A stretch of 64,000 nucleotides of DNA from assembly GCF_000802155.2 (NCBI RefSeq), contig NZ_JQGJ02000011.1:1-64000 (forward strand), in the 5' to 3' direction. This stretch comes from Pseudomonas frederiksbergensis. Lineage in GTDB: Bacteria; Pseudomonadota; Gammaproteobacteria; Pseudomonadales; Pseudomonadaceae. The position numbers and the translations under genes are program-made. The notes under the pieces were generated by a model. The model was not told the DNA's origin and searched no databases. It was given only the letters and a program-made list of their open reading frames with translations. Shown here one piece after another: positions 43,657 to 52,263 of the stretch. Every line of letters begins with the position of its first letter. Position 1 is the first letter of the stretch.

Positions 43657-44082
43657 TTACTTCACGTTTACCGTAATCTTTTCGGACACGATCGACGGGT
43701 CGAACGGCATATGGCCACTGTCGCCCAGAATCAACTGCAGAGTGTGTTTGCCCGGTGCCAGTTTGATCGTTGCTTCGGTTTGCGCCTTGCCGAAATGCAT
43801 GTGGTGGGCATCGGTCGGAATCGGCGCGCCTTCGGCCGGTAGATCATCGACGTCGATCAGCAGATGGTGATGGCCAGTGTTTTTTGTCATGTCGCCCGCC
43901 GGGGCCAGGGCGATTTCCTTGACGCCGAACTTGACCTTGAACTCTTGGCTGACGGTGGCGCCGTCTTCAGGAGAAACGATGAATACTTCCGCATTTTTGG
44001 GCGCCGGGGTTGCTGCTGTTGCCAGCATTGAAGTTCCGAGCAACAAACCGGCCAACGCCGCACGCGACATAAAACTTTTCAT
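43657..44082 (-). CDS. DUF4399 periplasmic protein
   Basis: A 141-residue protein with a cleavable signal peptide (MKSFMSRAALAGLLLGTSML, cut near ATA-A). The mature domain, NAEVFIVSPEDGATVSQEF ... HHHLLIDVDDLP ... HHMHFGKAQTEATIKLAPG, is the full DUF4399 pattern. Its His clusters (GHHHLL, AHHMHFG) could bind metal. Function unknown. It is a single-gene unit; no operon partner lies close on its strand. Confidence 0.88.
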   Translation of the reverse strand: MKSFMSRAALAGLLLGTSMLATAATPAPKNAEVFIVSPEDGATVSQEFKVKFGVKEIALAPAGDMTKNTGHHHLLIDVDDLPAEGAPIPTDAHHMHFGKAQTEATIKLAPGKHTLQLILGDSGHMPFDPSIVSEKITVNVK

Positions 44083-44212
44083 TTTTTACTCCACTTTTTC
44101 CATAAAACCGTCGAGTCGTGACAACTTCGTGACTAATCGTTGTCGAAGCCTGCAACAACCATAGCAAAGCGAGCCAGAAACGAGCATCGCTTGTATAAAT
44201 CTAGGAGTGACC

Positions 44213-44779
44213 ATGCGTTTCCTGCCTGGCCTGATCTGCCTGCTACCCCTGTTGAGCCCTATGGCCCATGCGGAACTGATCGATGACGTCAACGACCGTG
44301 GCGAGTTGCGAATCGCCGTTGAGGCCAATACCGCGCCGTTCAATTTCAAGGAGGACGGCAAGCTCACCGGTTTCGAAGTGGAACTGGGCGAGATGCTCGC
44401 GGGTGAGCTCGATGTCCGCCCTGATTTTGTCGTGACCGATGAGGCTGATCTGCTGTCCGGCGTGGAAAGCGGCAAGTACGACGTCGCCATCAACCACATA
44501 GCAATGACCCCGGAACTGGCGGAACGTTTCGACACCAGTGCCACTTATAGCCAACCGGATGCGCAATTGCTGGCGAGCAAGGATGAGGCGCAACGGCCTT
44601 TGGTCCTGGCGCAGTCTTTCCAGCCGCAAGAGAAAAAAGGACCGGCTCCGAACCTGGTGATTCCATTCCAGAAGGGCAATCCGGCGTTCAAGGCCAGCTT
44701 GGACAATGCGTTGGCGCGGATCAAGGATGATGGGCGACTGGAGCAGTTGTCGCAGAAGTGGTTGGTCAAGCAGGATTGA
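44213..44779 (+). CDS. Shortened family 3 solute-binding protein-like
   Basis: A 188-residue periplasmic protein. ATG 44213 has TAGGAG five bases upstream. A signal peptide (MRFLPGLICLLPLLSPMAHA) is followed by the first lobe of a polar amino-acid binding protein (VNDRGELRIAVEANTAPFNF, GFEVELGEMLAGEL, GKYDVAINHIAMTPE). The second lobe is nearly absent: from LLASKDEAQRP the sequence jumps to the C-terminal helix NPAFKASLDNALARIKDDGRL. Complete members have about 240-260 residues, so some 60-70 are missing. It may still bind a ligand, serve as a sensor or be a decayed receptor. No ABC genes are adjacent. Confidence 0.78.
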   Translation: MRFLPGLICLLPLLSPMAHAELIDDVNDRGELRIAVEANTAPFNFKEDGKLTGFEVELGEMLAGELDVRPDFVVTDEADLLSGVESGKYDVAINHIAMTPELAERFDTSATYSQPDAQLLASKDEAQRPLVLAQSFQPQEKKGPAPNLVIPFQKGNPAFKASLDNALARIKDDGRLEQLSQKWLVKQD

Positions 44780-44802
44780 GATCCGCAATCAAGCGCGAGC
44801 TC

Positions 44803-44832
44803 TGTGGCGAGGGGATAAATCCCCTCGCCACA
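44803..44832. repeat. REP hairpin, TAAA type, 13-bp perfect stem
   Basis: TGTGGCGAGGGGA-TAAA-TCCCCTCGCCACA, identical in core to the element at 23053. It lies between convergent genes. Confidence 0.85.
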
Positions 44833-44863
44833 AGACCTCGGCCTATCCGTTACAGAATGGTTT

Positions 44864-45490
44864 TCAAGCCTTACGCCACACACTCGCCAACCAAGGCTGC
44901 TGCTCCCGCGGCAACCCTGCCGGCCGGTAGTAATGTTCCAGCTCCAGAAATCCCGCTTCCGTGAGCAATGTGCGCCAGGCGTCGAGGTCGTGATACGCGC
45001 CGAAGCGCTGGCCGTTCCAGCCTTCCTGGTTTTCGCCCCGGGGGTTTGAGCTGAACAGCACGCCGCCAGGCTTGAGCGTGGCATGCAATTGCTTGAGGAC
45101 GCGAGGCAGCTCTTGGACCGGAATGTGGAACAGGACGGCGTTGGCGAAGATCCCGTCGAAACGCTCCGCCGGCAGATCCAGTTGCAGGAAATCCTGTTGC
45201 CACACCTCGCAGCCGCTGTCCTGGCGGGCCATGCGTGCGAACTCTTCTGAACCGTCGAGGCCTATCGCGACATGGCCCATGGCCGTGAACGTGCGCAGGT
45301 CGCGCCCCGGACCGCAGCCGAAATCGAGGATATGCAGCGGCGGCTGGCCTTGGATGTGGCGCAGCAAGGCGTCGATGTTCTGGCTGACGTCATGATCGCG
45401 GGTGCCTTCGCGAAAGCTGTCCGCCACGGCGTTGTAATGGCCCAGGGTCGTGGCGGTGATGGTCTGCAGGTCGTCGGCGGTGTGTTTCAT
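44864..45490 (-). CDS. Class I SAM-dependent methyltransferase
   Basis: A 208-residue methyltransferase. Motif I is ILDFGCGPGRDLRTF, motif II is GLDGSEEFARMA, followed by VWQQDFLQLDLPAERFDGIF and the post-motif NAVLFHIPVQELPRVLKQL and LKPGGVLFSSNPRG. The acceptor cannot be deduced. The end (YYRPAGLPREQQPWLASVWRK) is typical of an uncharacterised Pseudomonas group. It stands alone between a REP and the metI gene; the 100 bases separating it from metI contain a decayed REP half-site near 45556. Confidence 0.85.
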   Translation of the reverse strand: MKHTADDLQTITATTLGHYNAVADSFREGTRDHDVSQNIDALLRHIQGQPPLHILDFGCGPGRDLRTFTAMGHVAIGLDGSEEFARMARQDSGCEVWQQDFLQLDLPAERFDGIFANAVLFHIPVQELPRVLKQLHATLKPGGVLFSSNPRGENQEGWNGQRFGAYHDLDAWRTLLTEAGFLELEHYYRPAGLPREQQPWLASVWRKA

Positions 45491-45590
45491 GATTGCTGGC
45501 TTGGCTGGGAATTGTCAGCCGACTATACCGCAAGCCCGCGGGTCGCTTCGCAGCCAATCGCGAGCAAGCTCGTCTCCAGATACCCTGCGT

Positions 45591-46235
45591 TCAGCGCTTG
45601 TTCAGCCCCCGTGCCAGGCGATCCCCACCCAGTTGAATCACCGCCACCAGTGCCACCAGCAATACGATGACCGTCAACATGACCTGGCTGTCGAAGCGCT
45701 GGTAACCGTAGCGGTAGGCGATATCCCCCAGCCCACCGGCGCCGATCGCACCAGCCATGGCCGATGAGTTGATCATGGTCACCAAAGTGATGGTAAAGCC
45801 GCCGACAATTCCTGGCAGTGCTTCGGGCAGCAGCACATGCCAGACGATGTGCCAGCGTCGGCAGCCCATGGCCTGGGCTGCTTCGATCAGGCCGTGATCG
45901 ACCTCCCGCAGGCTGACTTCTGCGATACGGGCAAAAAACGGCGTGGCGGCGATAGTCAGCGGCACCACTGCAGCCCATACGCCGTAGGTGGTGCCGACGA
46001 TCAATCGAGTGAACGGAATCAACGCCACCATCAGGATCAAGAAAGGTATCGAGCGAAACAGATTCACAAACCCGCCCAAGGCCTTGTTCAGCGCGGGCGC
46101 TTCATAGATACCGCCCTTGCCGCTAGTGACCAGGATCACCGCCAGCGGAATACCCGCCAACAACGCGATCAATGACGACACGCCGACCATCAGGAACGTG
46201 TCGATAAACCCCTGCAACAACCGGTCAAACCACAT
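45591..46235 (-). CDS. metI: Methionine-type ABC importer, permease
   Basis: A 214-residue inner-membrane permease with five helices. The coupling loop EVDHGLIEAAQAMGCRRWHIVWHVLLPEALPG matches MetI, as do GVSSLIALLAGIPLAVIL and INSSAMAGAIGAGGLGDIAYRYGYQRF. It overlaps the preceding metN gene by 11 bases. In this operon (sfnB-type genes, monooxygenase, metQ, metN, metI) it likely imports a sulfur compound such as methionine, methionine sulfoxide or an organosulfonate, not necessarily methionine itself. Confidence 0.92.
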   Translation of the reverse strand: MWFDRLLQGFIDTFLMVGVSSLIALLAGIPLAVILVTSGKGGIYEAPALNKALGGFVNLFRSIPFLILMVALIPFTRLIVGTTYGVWAAVVPLTIAATPFFARIAEVSLREVDHGLIEAAQAMGCRRWHIVWHVLLPEALPGIVGGFTITLVTMINSSAMAGAIGAGGLGDIAYRYGYQRFDSQVMLTVIVLLVALVAVIQLGGDRLARGLNKR

Positions 46236-47349
46236 AACCCAGCACCTCCACCCGTTGTGCCCAATCGCCAGCGCGGTTGCGCAATTGCTCGGCGCCCAAT
46301 GACGAGCCGCTCACCGCCAGCAACAACTGCCCCAGCCCGTGACCTTGAATGCTTTCAATGCCGCCGTGCAGCAGCCGCACGCGTCCGCCCAAGGCACTGA
46401 ACAGGGCGGCGAGGTCTGGTTCATCGCCGCTGCGACCGGTGAAGTGCAGGCGCAACACGGTGGCTGCGTCCGCCGAGGTCGGCTGCGGTCGCAGGCGTTT
46501 GTGCAACTCATCGGGCAGCGCATGCTGCAGCGGCGCCAGGAGCGTGCGGCTGACCTCATGCTGCGGGTTGCCGAAGACCTCCCAGACGGGGCCTTGTTCG
46601 ACGATCCGTCCCTGTTCCAGCACTACCACGCGGTCGCAGACTTCCCGGATCACCGCCATCTCATGGGTGATCAGCACAATCGTCAGGCCCAGCCGCTGAT
46701 TGATCTCACGAAGCAGGCTGAGGATTGATTGGGTCGTTTCCGGGTCCAGCGCTGAGGTCGCTTCGTCGCACAACAGGATCTGCGGGTCGTGGACCAGCGC
46801 CCTGGCAATCCCGACGCGCTGCTTCTGTCCGCCGGAGAGTTGCGCCGGATAAGCCTCGTGCTTGCCTTGCAAGCCGACCAATTCCAACAGTTCGCGGACT
46901 TTGCGCTGGCGTTGTTCCTTGGGCACGCCCGCAACTTTCAGAGGCAATTCAACGTTCTGCCAGACTGTCTTGGCCGACATCAGGTTGAAATGCTGGAAGA
47001 TCATGCCGACGCGGCGGCGCAGCTGCACCAGGCGATCTTCATCGAACGTGCCGATGTCCACCTGATCGATCAACACCCTCCCGCTGGTGGGCTGTTCGAG
47101 TCGGTTGATGGTGCGGATCAATGAGGATTTGCCCGCGCCACTGCGGCCGATAATGCCGAACACCTCGCCATGCTGGATCGCCAGGTCGATGCCTTGCAGC
47201 GCATCCACCGGACCCTGATCCCCCCGATAGGTCTTGCCCAGGCCAATGAAACGTACGTGGGCGCGGTTGAGTTGCGGATGCAGTTCGGTCTGTTCGGCTT
47301 CCCGTGGCGCAACGGGGTGCTGTTTTAGCTGCGTGTTGGTGGCGTTCAT
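46225..47349 (-). CDS. metN: Methionine-type ABC importer, ATPase
   Basis: A 374-residue ATPase. Walker A is GRSGAGKSS, the signature LSGGQKQR, Walker B ILLCDEATSALDP, and the switch THEMAVI. The C-terminal quarter (about 290-374, LRLHFTGRSGDEPDLAALFS) is the NIL domain through which MetN is inhibited by the imported substrate. An N-terminal extension of about 30 residues (MNATNTQLKQHPVAPREAEQ) precedes the ATPase core. It lies two bases after metQ and overlaps metI. Confidence 0.93.
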   Translation of the reverse strand: MNATNTQLKQHPVAPREAEQTELHPQLNRAHVRFIGLGKTYRGDQGPVDALQGIDLAIQHGEVFGIIGRSGAGKSSLIRTINRLEQPTSGRVLIDQVDIGTFDEDRLVQLRRRVGMIFQHFNLMSAKTVWQNVELPLKVAGVPKEQRQRKVRELLELVGLQGKHEAYPAQLSGGQKQRVGIARALVHDPQILLCDEATSALDPETTQSILSLLREINQRLGLTIVLITHEMAVIREVCDRVVVLEQGRIVEQGPVWEVFGNPQHEVSRTLLAPLQHALPDELHKRLRPQPTSADAATVLRLHFTGRSGDEPDLAALFSALGGRVRLLHGGIESIQGHGLGQLLLAVSGSSLGAEQLRNRAGDWAQRVEVLGYVV

Positions 47350-47351
47350 GC

Positions 47352-48161
47352 TCAGCCTTCCCAGCCGGCTTGGTAGAGCTTGCCGTGGGCCTTGTCCAGC
47401 GCCGCGCGAACGGCCGGCGAGTGTTGGTAGATATCGACGAACTTGATCAGCCGTGGATCATCCTTGCTCTTGGGCTGGATCACGAACTGGATGACGTATT
47501 CCTTGTGATCGAGGCCATCGAAGAGCAGGGCAGACGTTGCGTCAAAGGTGTTCGCCAGGCGGATATAGGCCGGATAGCCCTGCACCAGGTCGGCGTCTTC
47601 ATAGGCGCGCACCAGCTGCACGGCCTCGACTTGCAGGATCTTGAGTTTTTTTGGATTGGCAATGATGTCGTCTTCCGTGGCTTTGTAGCCTACCCCCGGC
47701 TTGAGCTGGATAAGCCCGGCCTTGGCCAGCAGCTGCAAGCCGCGACCGCTGTTGATCGGGTCGTTGGCAATGGCGACACTGGCGCCCTCGGGCAGCTCAT
47801 CGAAGCTTTTGTAGTTCTTCGAATAGAGACCGACGTTATTGATGATTCCCGGCGCGAACGGCACCAGCTCGAAACCGGCGGCGGCCTTGGCGTTTTCCAG
47901 GAAGGGGATGTGCTGGAAATAATTCACATCGATGTCACCCGAGGCGAGGCTGACGTTCGGTGCGATCCAGTCGCTGAACTCCACCAGTTCGACTTTCAGG
48001 CCTTGTTTGTCAGCTTCTTCGACGGCGGCCTCCAAAGGAATGGCGAAGGCGGCAGTGGTGCCGATTTTCAACGGGGCGTCGGCGGCGAACAGCGTCGGGC
48101 TGAAAATGCTGAAGGCCAGGGCCAGTACGTTGACTGGCAGGATAAGGAAGTGCTTGGTCAT
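47352..48161 (-). CDS. metQ: MetQ/NlpA family substrate-binding protein of the operon
   Basis: A 269-residue binding protein. ATG 48161 is chosen because GGAG lies eight bases upstream; a weaker ATG at 48179 adds six residues. The signal peptide (MTKHFLILPVNVLALAFSIF) ends without a lipobox. NlpA landmarks are DWIAPNVSLASGDIDVNYFQH, GLYSKNYKSFDELPEGA, IANDPINSGRGLQLL and ADLVQGYPAYIRLANTFD. It is only distantly similar to the MetQ at 15663, which suggests a different ligand. It is the binding component for the metN/metI genes that follow at once. Confidence 0.88.
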   Translation of the reverse strand: MTKHFLILPVNVLALAFSIFSPTLFAADAPLKIGTTAAFAIPLEAAVEEADKQGLKVELVEFSDWIAPNVSLASGDIDVNYFQHIPFLENAKAAAGFELVPFAPGIINNVGLYSKNYKSFDELPEGASVAIANDPINSGRGLQLLAKAGLIQLKPGVGYKATEDDIIANPKKLKILQVEAVQLVRAYEDADLVQGYPAYIRLANTFDATSALLFDGLDHKEYVIQFVIQPKSKDDPRLIKFVDIYQHSPAVRAALDKAHGKLYQAGWEG

Positions 48162-48191
48162 GTCGGATGCTCCAGTCATTGCTTGATTGAG

Positions 48192-49559
48192 TCATGCGCC
48201 TTCGTGGCGGTAGCTTGAACCGGTGTGTTGGTCGGGTAGTCGCGCTTCTGCGTGAAACAGTTTTTCCCGCAGGGTGCCGCTGCCATATTCGGTCTTGTAC
48301 GACCCGCGTCGCTGCAGCTCGGGAATCACCAGGTCGATGAAGTCCACGTAACTTTGCGGCGTGACGATGCGGGTCAGGTTGAAACCATCGAGGCCGGTCT
48401 CGGCGATCCACGATTCCAGCTCGTCGGCGACCTGTTCGGGCGAGCCGACCACCGTGATGTAACGACCGCCCAAGGCGTGTTGCTCCAGCAGCTTGCGGCG
48501 GGTCCAGTCGTTGTTCTGCAGGGTCTTGGTGGCGGATTGGATGGCGTTGCTTTTCACGTATTGGATCGGTTCATCGAGTGCGTACTCGGAAAAATCGATG
48601 CCCGTGGAGGCAGAGAAATGCGCCACCCCGGCCTCGGCGCTGGCGTAGCTCAAGTACTCGGCATGCTTGGCCCAGGCTGCCGCTTCGGTCTCGGCGACGA
48701 TCACGTTCAGGCCCATGAACACTTTGATGTCATCGGCATTGCGCCTGGCCGCGAGGGCGCTGGCGCGGACCTTGTCCACCTGGACCTTGGTCGCCGGCTT
48801 GTCCTGGCCGCTGATGAACACGCATTCGGCGTGGCGCCCGGCGAACAGCAGGCCCCGCTCGGAGCTGCCGGCCTGGAACAGCACGGGGGTGCGCTGTGGC
48901 GACGGTTCACAGAGGTGATAGCCTTCGACCTGATAGAACTCGCCCTGATGCCGGACCATGTGCACCTTTTCTGGCTGGGCATAAATCCGCTGCTCGCGAT
49001 CGTTGATGACCGCCTCGTCTTCCCAGCTGCCTTCCCATAGCTTGTAGAGCACTTGCAGATATTCGTCTGCCTGGTCGTAGCGGCGGTCGTGCTCGACTTG
49101 CGCAGTGAGGCCCATGGCCTTGGCGGCGCTGTCCAGATAACCCGTGACGATATTCCAGCCGACCCGGCCGCGGCTCAGGTGATCCAGCGTGCTCATGCGC
49201 CGGGCGAACAGGTACGGCGGTTCGTAGGTCAGGTTGGCCGTGAGGCCGAAGCCGAGGTGTTTCGTCACGGCGGCCATTGCCGACAGCAGCAGCAATGGGT
49301 CGTTGACCGGCAATTGGATCGACTCTTTCAGCGTGACATCCACCGACTGCTGGTAGACGTCGTAGACCCCGACGATATCGGCGATGAACAACCCGTCGAA
49401 CAAGCCGCGCTCCAACAACTGGGCCAGCCCGGTCCAGTATTCAAGGGTGTTGTACTGGGTCGAAGTGTCCTGCGGATGGGTCCACAGGCCATGGTTGATG
49501 TGCCCGACGCAGTTCATGTTGAACGCGTTGAGGAGGATTTTTTTCTTGCCGGCCGCCAT
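48192..49559 (-). CDS. FMNH2-dependent monooxygenase, NtaA/SnaA/DszA (SoxA) family
   Basis: A 455-residue luciferase-like monooxygenase. MAAGKKKILLNAFNMNCVGH is the family start; GLFDGLFIADIVGVYDVY, LGFGLTANLTYEPPYLFARR, RVGWNIVTGYLDSAAKAMG and TPVLFQAGSSERGLLFAGRH are its key regions. Relatives open C-S or C-N bonds of sulfones, dibenzothiophene or nitrilotriacetate using FMNH2 from a separate reductase. In this operon it probably releases sulfite or a sulfonate from an imported organosulfur compound. No flavin reductase gene is adjacent. It starts one base inside the stop of the upstream SfnB gene (TGATG), so translation is coupled. Confidence 0.9.
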   Translation of the reverse strand: MAAGKKKILLNAFNMNCVGHINHGLWTHPQDTSTQYNTLEYWTGLAQLLERGLFDGLFIADIVGVYDVYQQSVDVTLKESIQLPVNDPLLLLSAMAAVTKHLGFGLTANLTYEPPYLFARRMSTLDHLSRGRVGWNIVTGYLDSAAKAMGLTAQVEHDRRYDQADEYLQVLYKLWEGSWEDEAVINDREQRIYAQPEKVHMVRHQGEFYQVEGYHLCEPSPQRTPVLFQAGSSERGLLFAGRHAECVFISGQDKPATKVQVDKVRASALAARRNADDIKVFMGLNVIVAETEAAAWAKHAEYLSYASAEAGVAHFSASTGIDFSEYALDEPIQYVKSNAIQSATKTLQNNDWTRRKLLEQHALGGRYITVVGSPEQVADELESWIAETGLDGFNLTRIVTPQSYVDFIDLVIPELQRRGSYKTEYGSGTLREKLFHAEARLPDQHTGSSYRHEGA

Positions 49560-50746
49560 CAGATCGTCCCCCGCAGTGGCGGTTTTTCATCGTTGAGGTA
49601 GAAGTTGCCGACTGCGTGATATTTCCAGCGCACCGGGTCATGCAAGGTGTGCACCCGGGCGTTGCGCCAGTGACGATCGAGGCCATGTTCGGCCAGGGTC
49701 GCCTGGCTGCCGGCCAGTTCGAACAGCGTGCTGCCAGCGGCCAGGGAAATTTCCGTGCTGATCGCCCGTGCCTCGGCCACGGCGATCGAGGCCGCTGCTA
49801 CGGTCTTTGCGTTCGTCTCGGCCTGGGCGCGGTCGAGAAATTCACCGGCACGCTCCAGCAGCGCTTCGGCGGCGTGCAGGCGAATGCTCAGGTGGCCAAA
49901 GCTCTTGAGGGTATGCGGGTCCTGAGTGGCGACGTCGCTGGTGGCGTCGATCCATGGCCGGGTTTTGCTGCGGACAAAATGCAGGGCATCTTCGTAGGCG
50001 GCGCGGGCGATGCCGGTGTCGATAGCCGCATGGAGAATCTGCGCCAGCGGGCCGACCGGCGTCGGACGCTCGAAGGCACTCTGGAACGGCACGATGTCTT
50101 CGGCACTCACATGCACATCTTCGAAGACCACCGAGCCGCTGCCCGTGGTGCGCTGGCCAAACCCGCTCCAATCGTCGATCACCGTCAGGCCTTTGCTGTC
50201 ACGCGGGACGAACGCCAGCTGTTGCACGCCGTCCTCGTCCACCACCGAGGTGGGGATGCGCTGGGCATAGATTGCCCCGGTGGCGTAGAACTTGCGGCCA
50301 TCGATGCGGTAGCCGTCGCGACGCAGCTGGGTGATGCGGTCGTGGGCGGTCCGGGTCCCGAGCTCCGCCAGGGCATTGCCGAAACGCTGGCCGGACAGGA
50401 CTTCGGCGTACAGCCGCTGTTTCTGGGCTTCGTTGCCGTTGACCCGCAGCACTTCCAATGCATAGAAATGATTTTGCGGAATCTGGCCGAGCGAGCCGTC
50501 GGCTTGGGAAATCAGTGCGATGACTTTGGCCAGCGTGATGTTGGATACGCCTGCGCCGCCATAGGCCTTGGGGACGCTGATGCCCCACAAGCCCGAGCGG
50601 GTGAACGCTTCCAGCTCCGGAAGGGGCAGGCGCCGCTCGCGGTCGCGCAGGGCACTGTCGCGCTTGAAGTCATCGGCCAGGTCGCTGGCGACGATCAGGG
50701 CTTGTTCATCGCTGGTGATCACCGCGACGTGTTGGGAAAGCGTCAT
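49559..50746 (-). CDS. sfnB: SfnB-type acyl-CoA dehydrogenase-like flavoprotein (second copy)
   Basis: A 395-residue flavoprotein of the SfnB sulfur-acquisition group, related to acyl-CoA dehydrogenases and DszC. It shows RLPLPELEAFTRSGLWGISVPKAYGG, SQADGSLGQIPQNHFYALEVL, FYATGAIYAQRIP, WSGFGQRTTGSGSVVFEDV and the end HWRNARVHTLHDPVRWKYHA. GGAG precedes the ATG. It is clearly a paralogue of the gene just upstream (50770-52011), sharing the same motifs and end. Such proteins oxidise sulfones or sulfoxides or support that pathway with FMNH2, and they are induced by sulfate starvation. Confidence 0.88.
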   Translation of the reverse strand: MTLSQHVAVITSDEQALIVASDLADDFKRDSALRDRERRLPLPELEAFTRSGLWGISVPKAYGGAGVSNITLAKVIALISQADGSLGQIPQNHFYALEVLRVNGNEAQKQRLYAEVLSGQRFGNALAELGTRTAHDRITQLRRDGYRIDGRKFYATGAIYAQRIPTSVVDEDGVQQLAFVPRDSKGLTVIDDWSGFGQRTTGSGSVVFEDVHVSAEDIVPFQSAFERPTPVGPLAQILHAAIDTGIARAAYEDALHFVRSKTRPWIDATSDVATQDPHTLKSFGHLSIRLHAAEALLERAGEFLDRAQAETNAKTVAAASIAVAEARAISTEISLAAGSTLFELAGSQATLAEHGLDRHWRNARVHTLHDPVRWKYHAVGNFYLNDEKPPLRGTI

Positions 50747-50769
50747 ATGCTGCTCCAGTTGTCGGGTCG

Positions 50770-52011
50770 TCAGATCCAGGAATGCCGGGCCGGCAAGGTG
50801 CCGTTCAGGCGGTAGTCGCCAACCGCGTGGTACTTCCAGCGCACCGGGTCGTGCAGGGTGTGGACCCGCGCGTTTCGCCAGTGGCGATCGAGGTTGAATT
50901 CAGCAAGGGTGGCGCGGCTGCCGGCCAGCTCGAAGAGCTTTTCGCTGGCTTGCAGGGCAATCTCGGTAGTCAGCACCTTGGCTTCGGCCACGGCTATCGA
51001 GGCGCGAGCCGCGGACTGTTCAGTGACAGGCGCGGCGTTGACCAGGTCAAGCACCTGCCCGGCCTTGCGCAGCAACGCCTCGGCGGCGTGCAGTTCGATC
51101 TTTAGCTTGCCGACATCGGCGATGACGTACAGGTCGTCGCTGGCCCGCTCGACGTGGGCGTCGATCCAGGGTCGGGAGCGTTCACGAACGAAGTCGATCG
51201 CATCGTCGATGGCGCCACGGGCGATGCCCAGGTCAATCGCGGCCTGGATCAGTTGCGAGAATGCGCCTTGAACGTTGGGTGTTTCATTGATGCGCCAGTT
51301 GTCCAATACCAGCTCGGCGTCGACCCGTACGTTGTTGAGCAGCACCGTGCCGCTGGCCGTGGTGCGTTGGCCGAAGCCCGACCAGTCATCGACGATCCGC
51401 AGGCCTGGTGTGCCGCGCCGCACGAACGCCAATACCTGGCGACCCTCTTCATTCAAAGCCTTGACGGCGACCCAATGGGCGAACAGCGCACCGGTGGAAT
51501 AGAACTTCTGCCCGTTGATGACAAAGCCGTTACCGTCAGCCGTGATCCGTGCCTTGAGTTCCAAGGTGTCGCGGGTGCCACGTTCCGGTCCGGCATTGCC
51601 GATGCGCCAGCCTTCGAGCACGCTCTGCAGAAGAATTCTCTTTTGTCGCTCGGTGCCCGTGGCAAGAATCAGTTGGAGCACGCCGAACTGGTTCTGGGGA
51701 ATTTGACCGAGGGCCGGATCGGCTGCGGAAATGATTGCGAACACGTCGGCAATCGTGACGCAGGAGACTTGCGGCCCCCCGTACTCACGAGGCACGGCAA
51801 TACTGCCGAGCCCGCTGCGGGTGAATTGCTCGATTTCCGTCCAGGGCAGCTTGCGTTGCTGGTCGCGACGCGCGGCGTGCTGGCGCGCCACTTGCGCCAG
51901 GTCATGAGCCGCCCTGATCGCCTCGGCATCAGTGCGCAGCACCTGGGGCGGCAACAATGGTGGAGCGATGTCTAGGTCGCTCTGGATTTTTGCCTGGGCC
52001 AAATCGGACAT
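50770..52011 (-). CDS. sfnB: SfnB-type acyl-CoA dehydrogenase-like flavoprotein (first copy)
   Basis: A 413-residue SfnB family protein and the first gene of the sulfur operon. ATG 52011 has GGAG eight bases upstream; the frame extends to a GTG at 52020. Shared motifs with the next gene are LPWTEIEQFTRSGLGSIAVPREYGG, SAADPALGQIPQNQFGVLQ, FYSTGALFAHWVAV, WSGFGQRTTASGTVLLNNV and HWRNARVHTLHDPVRWKYHA. SfnB was named for dimethyl-sulfone use in P. putida, where expression needs the sigma-54 activator SfnR. I looked for a -24/-12 site upstream and found no convincing match. Confidence 0.88.
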   Translation of the reverse strand: MSDLAQAKIQSDLDIAPPLLPPQVLRTDAEAIRAAHDLAQVARQHAARRDQQRKLPWTEIEQFTRSGLGSIAVPREYGGPQVSCVTIADVFAIISAADPALGQIPQNQFGVLQLILATGTERQKRILLQSVLEGWRIGNAGPERGTRDTLELKARITADGNGFVINGQKFYSTGALFAHWVAVKALNEEGRQVLAFVRRGTPGLRIVDDWSGFGQRTTASGTVLLNNVRVDAELVLDNWRINETPNVQGAFSQLIQAAIDLGIARGAIDDAIDFVRERSRPWIDAHVERASDDLYVIADVGKLKIELHAAEALLRKAGQVLDLVNAAPVTEQSAARASIAVAEAKVLTTEIALQASEKLFELAGSRATLAEFNLDRHWRNARVHTLHDPVRWKYHAVGDYRLNGTLPARHSWI

Positions 52012-52095
52012 CACAGCCACTCCGTGGCTGCACGCAGAGCCTTGGCGCCCTGCATTGGGGTGATTGTGTTCCGTACCATATCCACCTCACATCTC

Positions 52096-52121
52096 AAGAA
52101 AACGCCGCGATGAATGCGGCG
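52096..52121 (-). terminator. Terminator-like hairpin between the Ig-like hypothetical gene and sfnB
   Basis: On the minus strand, CGCCGC-(ATTCATC)-GCGGCG is followed by TTTTCTT. It lies about 140 bases after the upstream minus-strand gene and about 85 before sfnB. It could end the former or attenuate the latter. Confidence 0.45.
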
Positions 52122-52263
52122 ACCAAAATCAAGAATGTCCGGTGGTCCGGTTTATATACCCTAAACGTGTAAATACGGTTTTTGAACTAACCTTTAGGAA
52201 TATCCATAGGCTGGATTTGTCACCCGGTGCAGCCTGCACGGAGACGACTGCACGAGAAAAGCA

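Noticed and set aside
51954..52111. Sigma-54 -24/-12 promoter before the sfnB operon
   Set aside because: The best candidate (TGGTAC, minus strand near 52075) lacks the GC element at the proper distance, so I do not report it.
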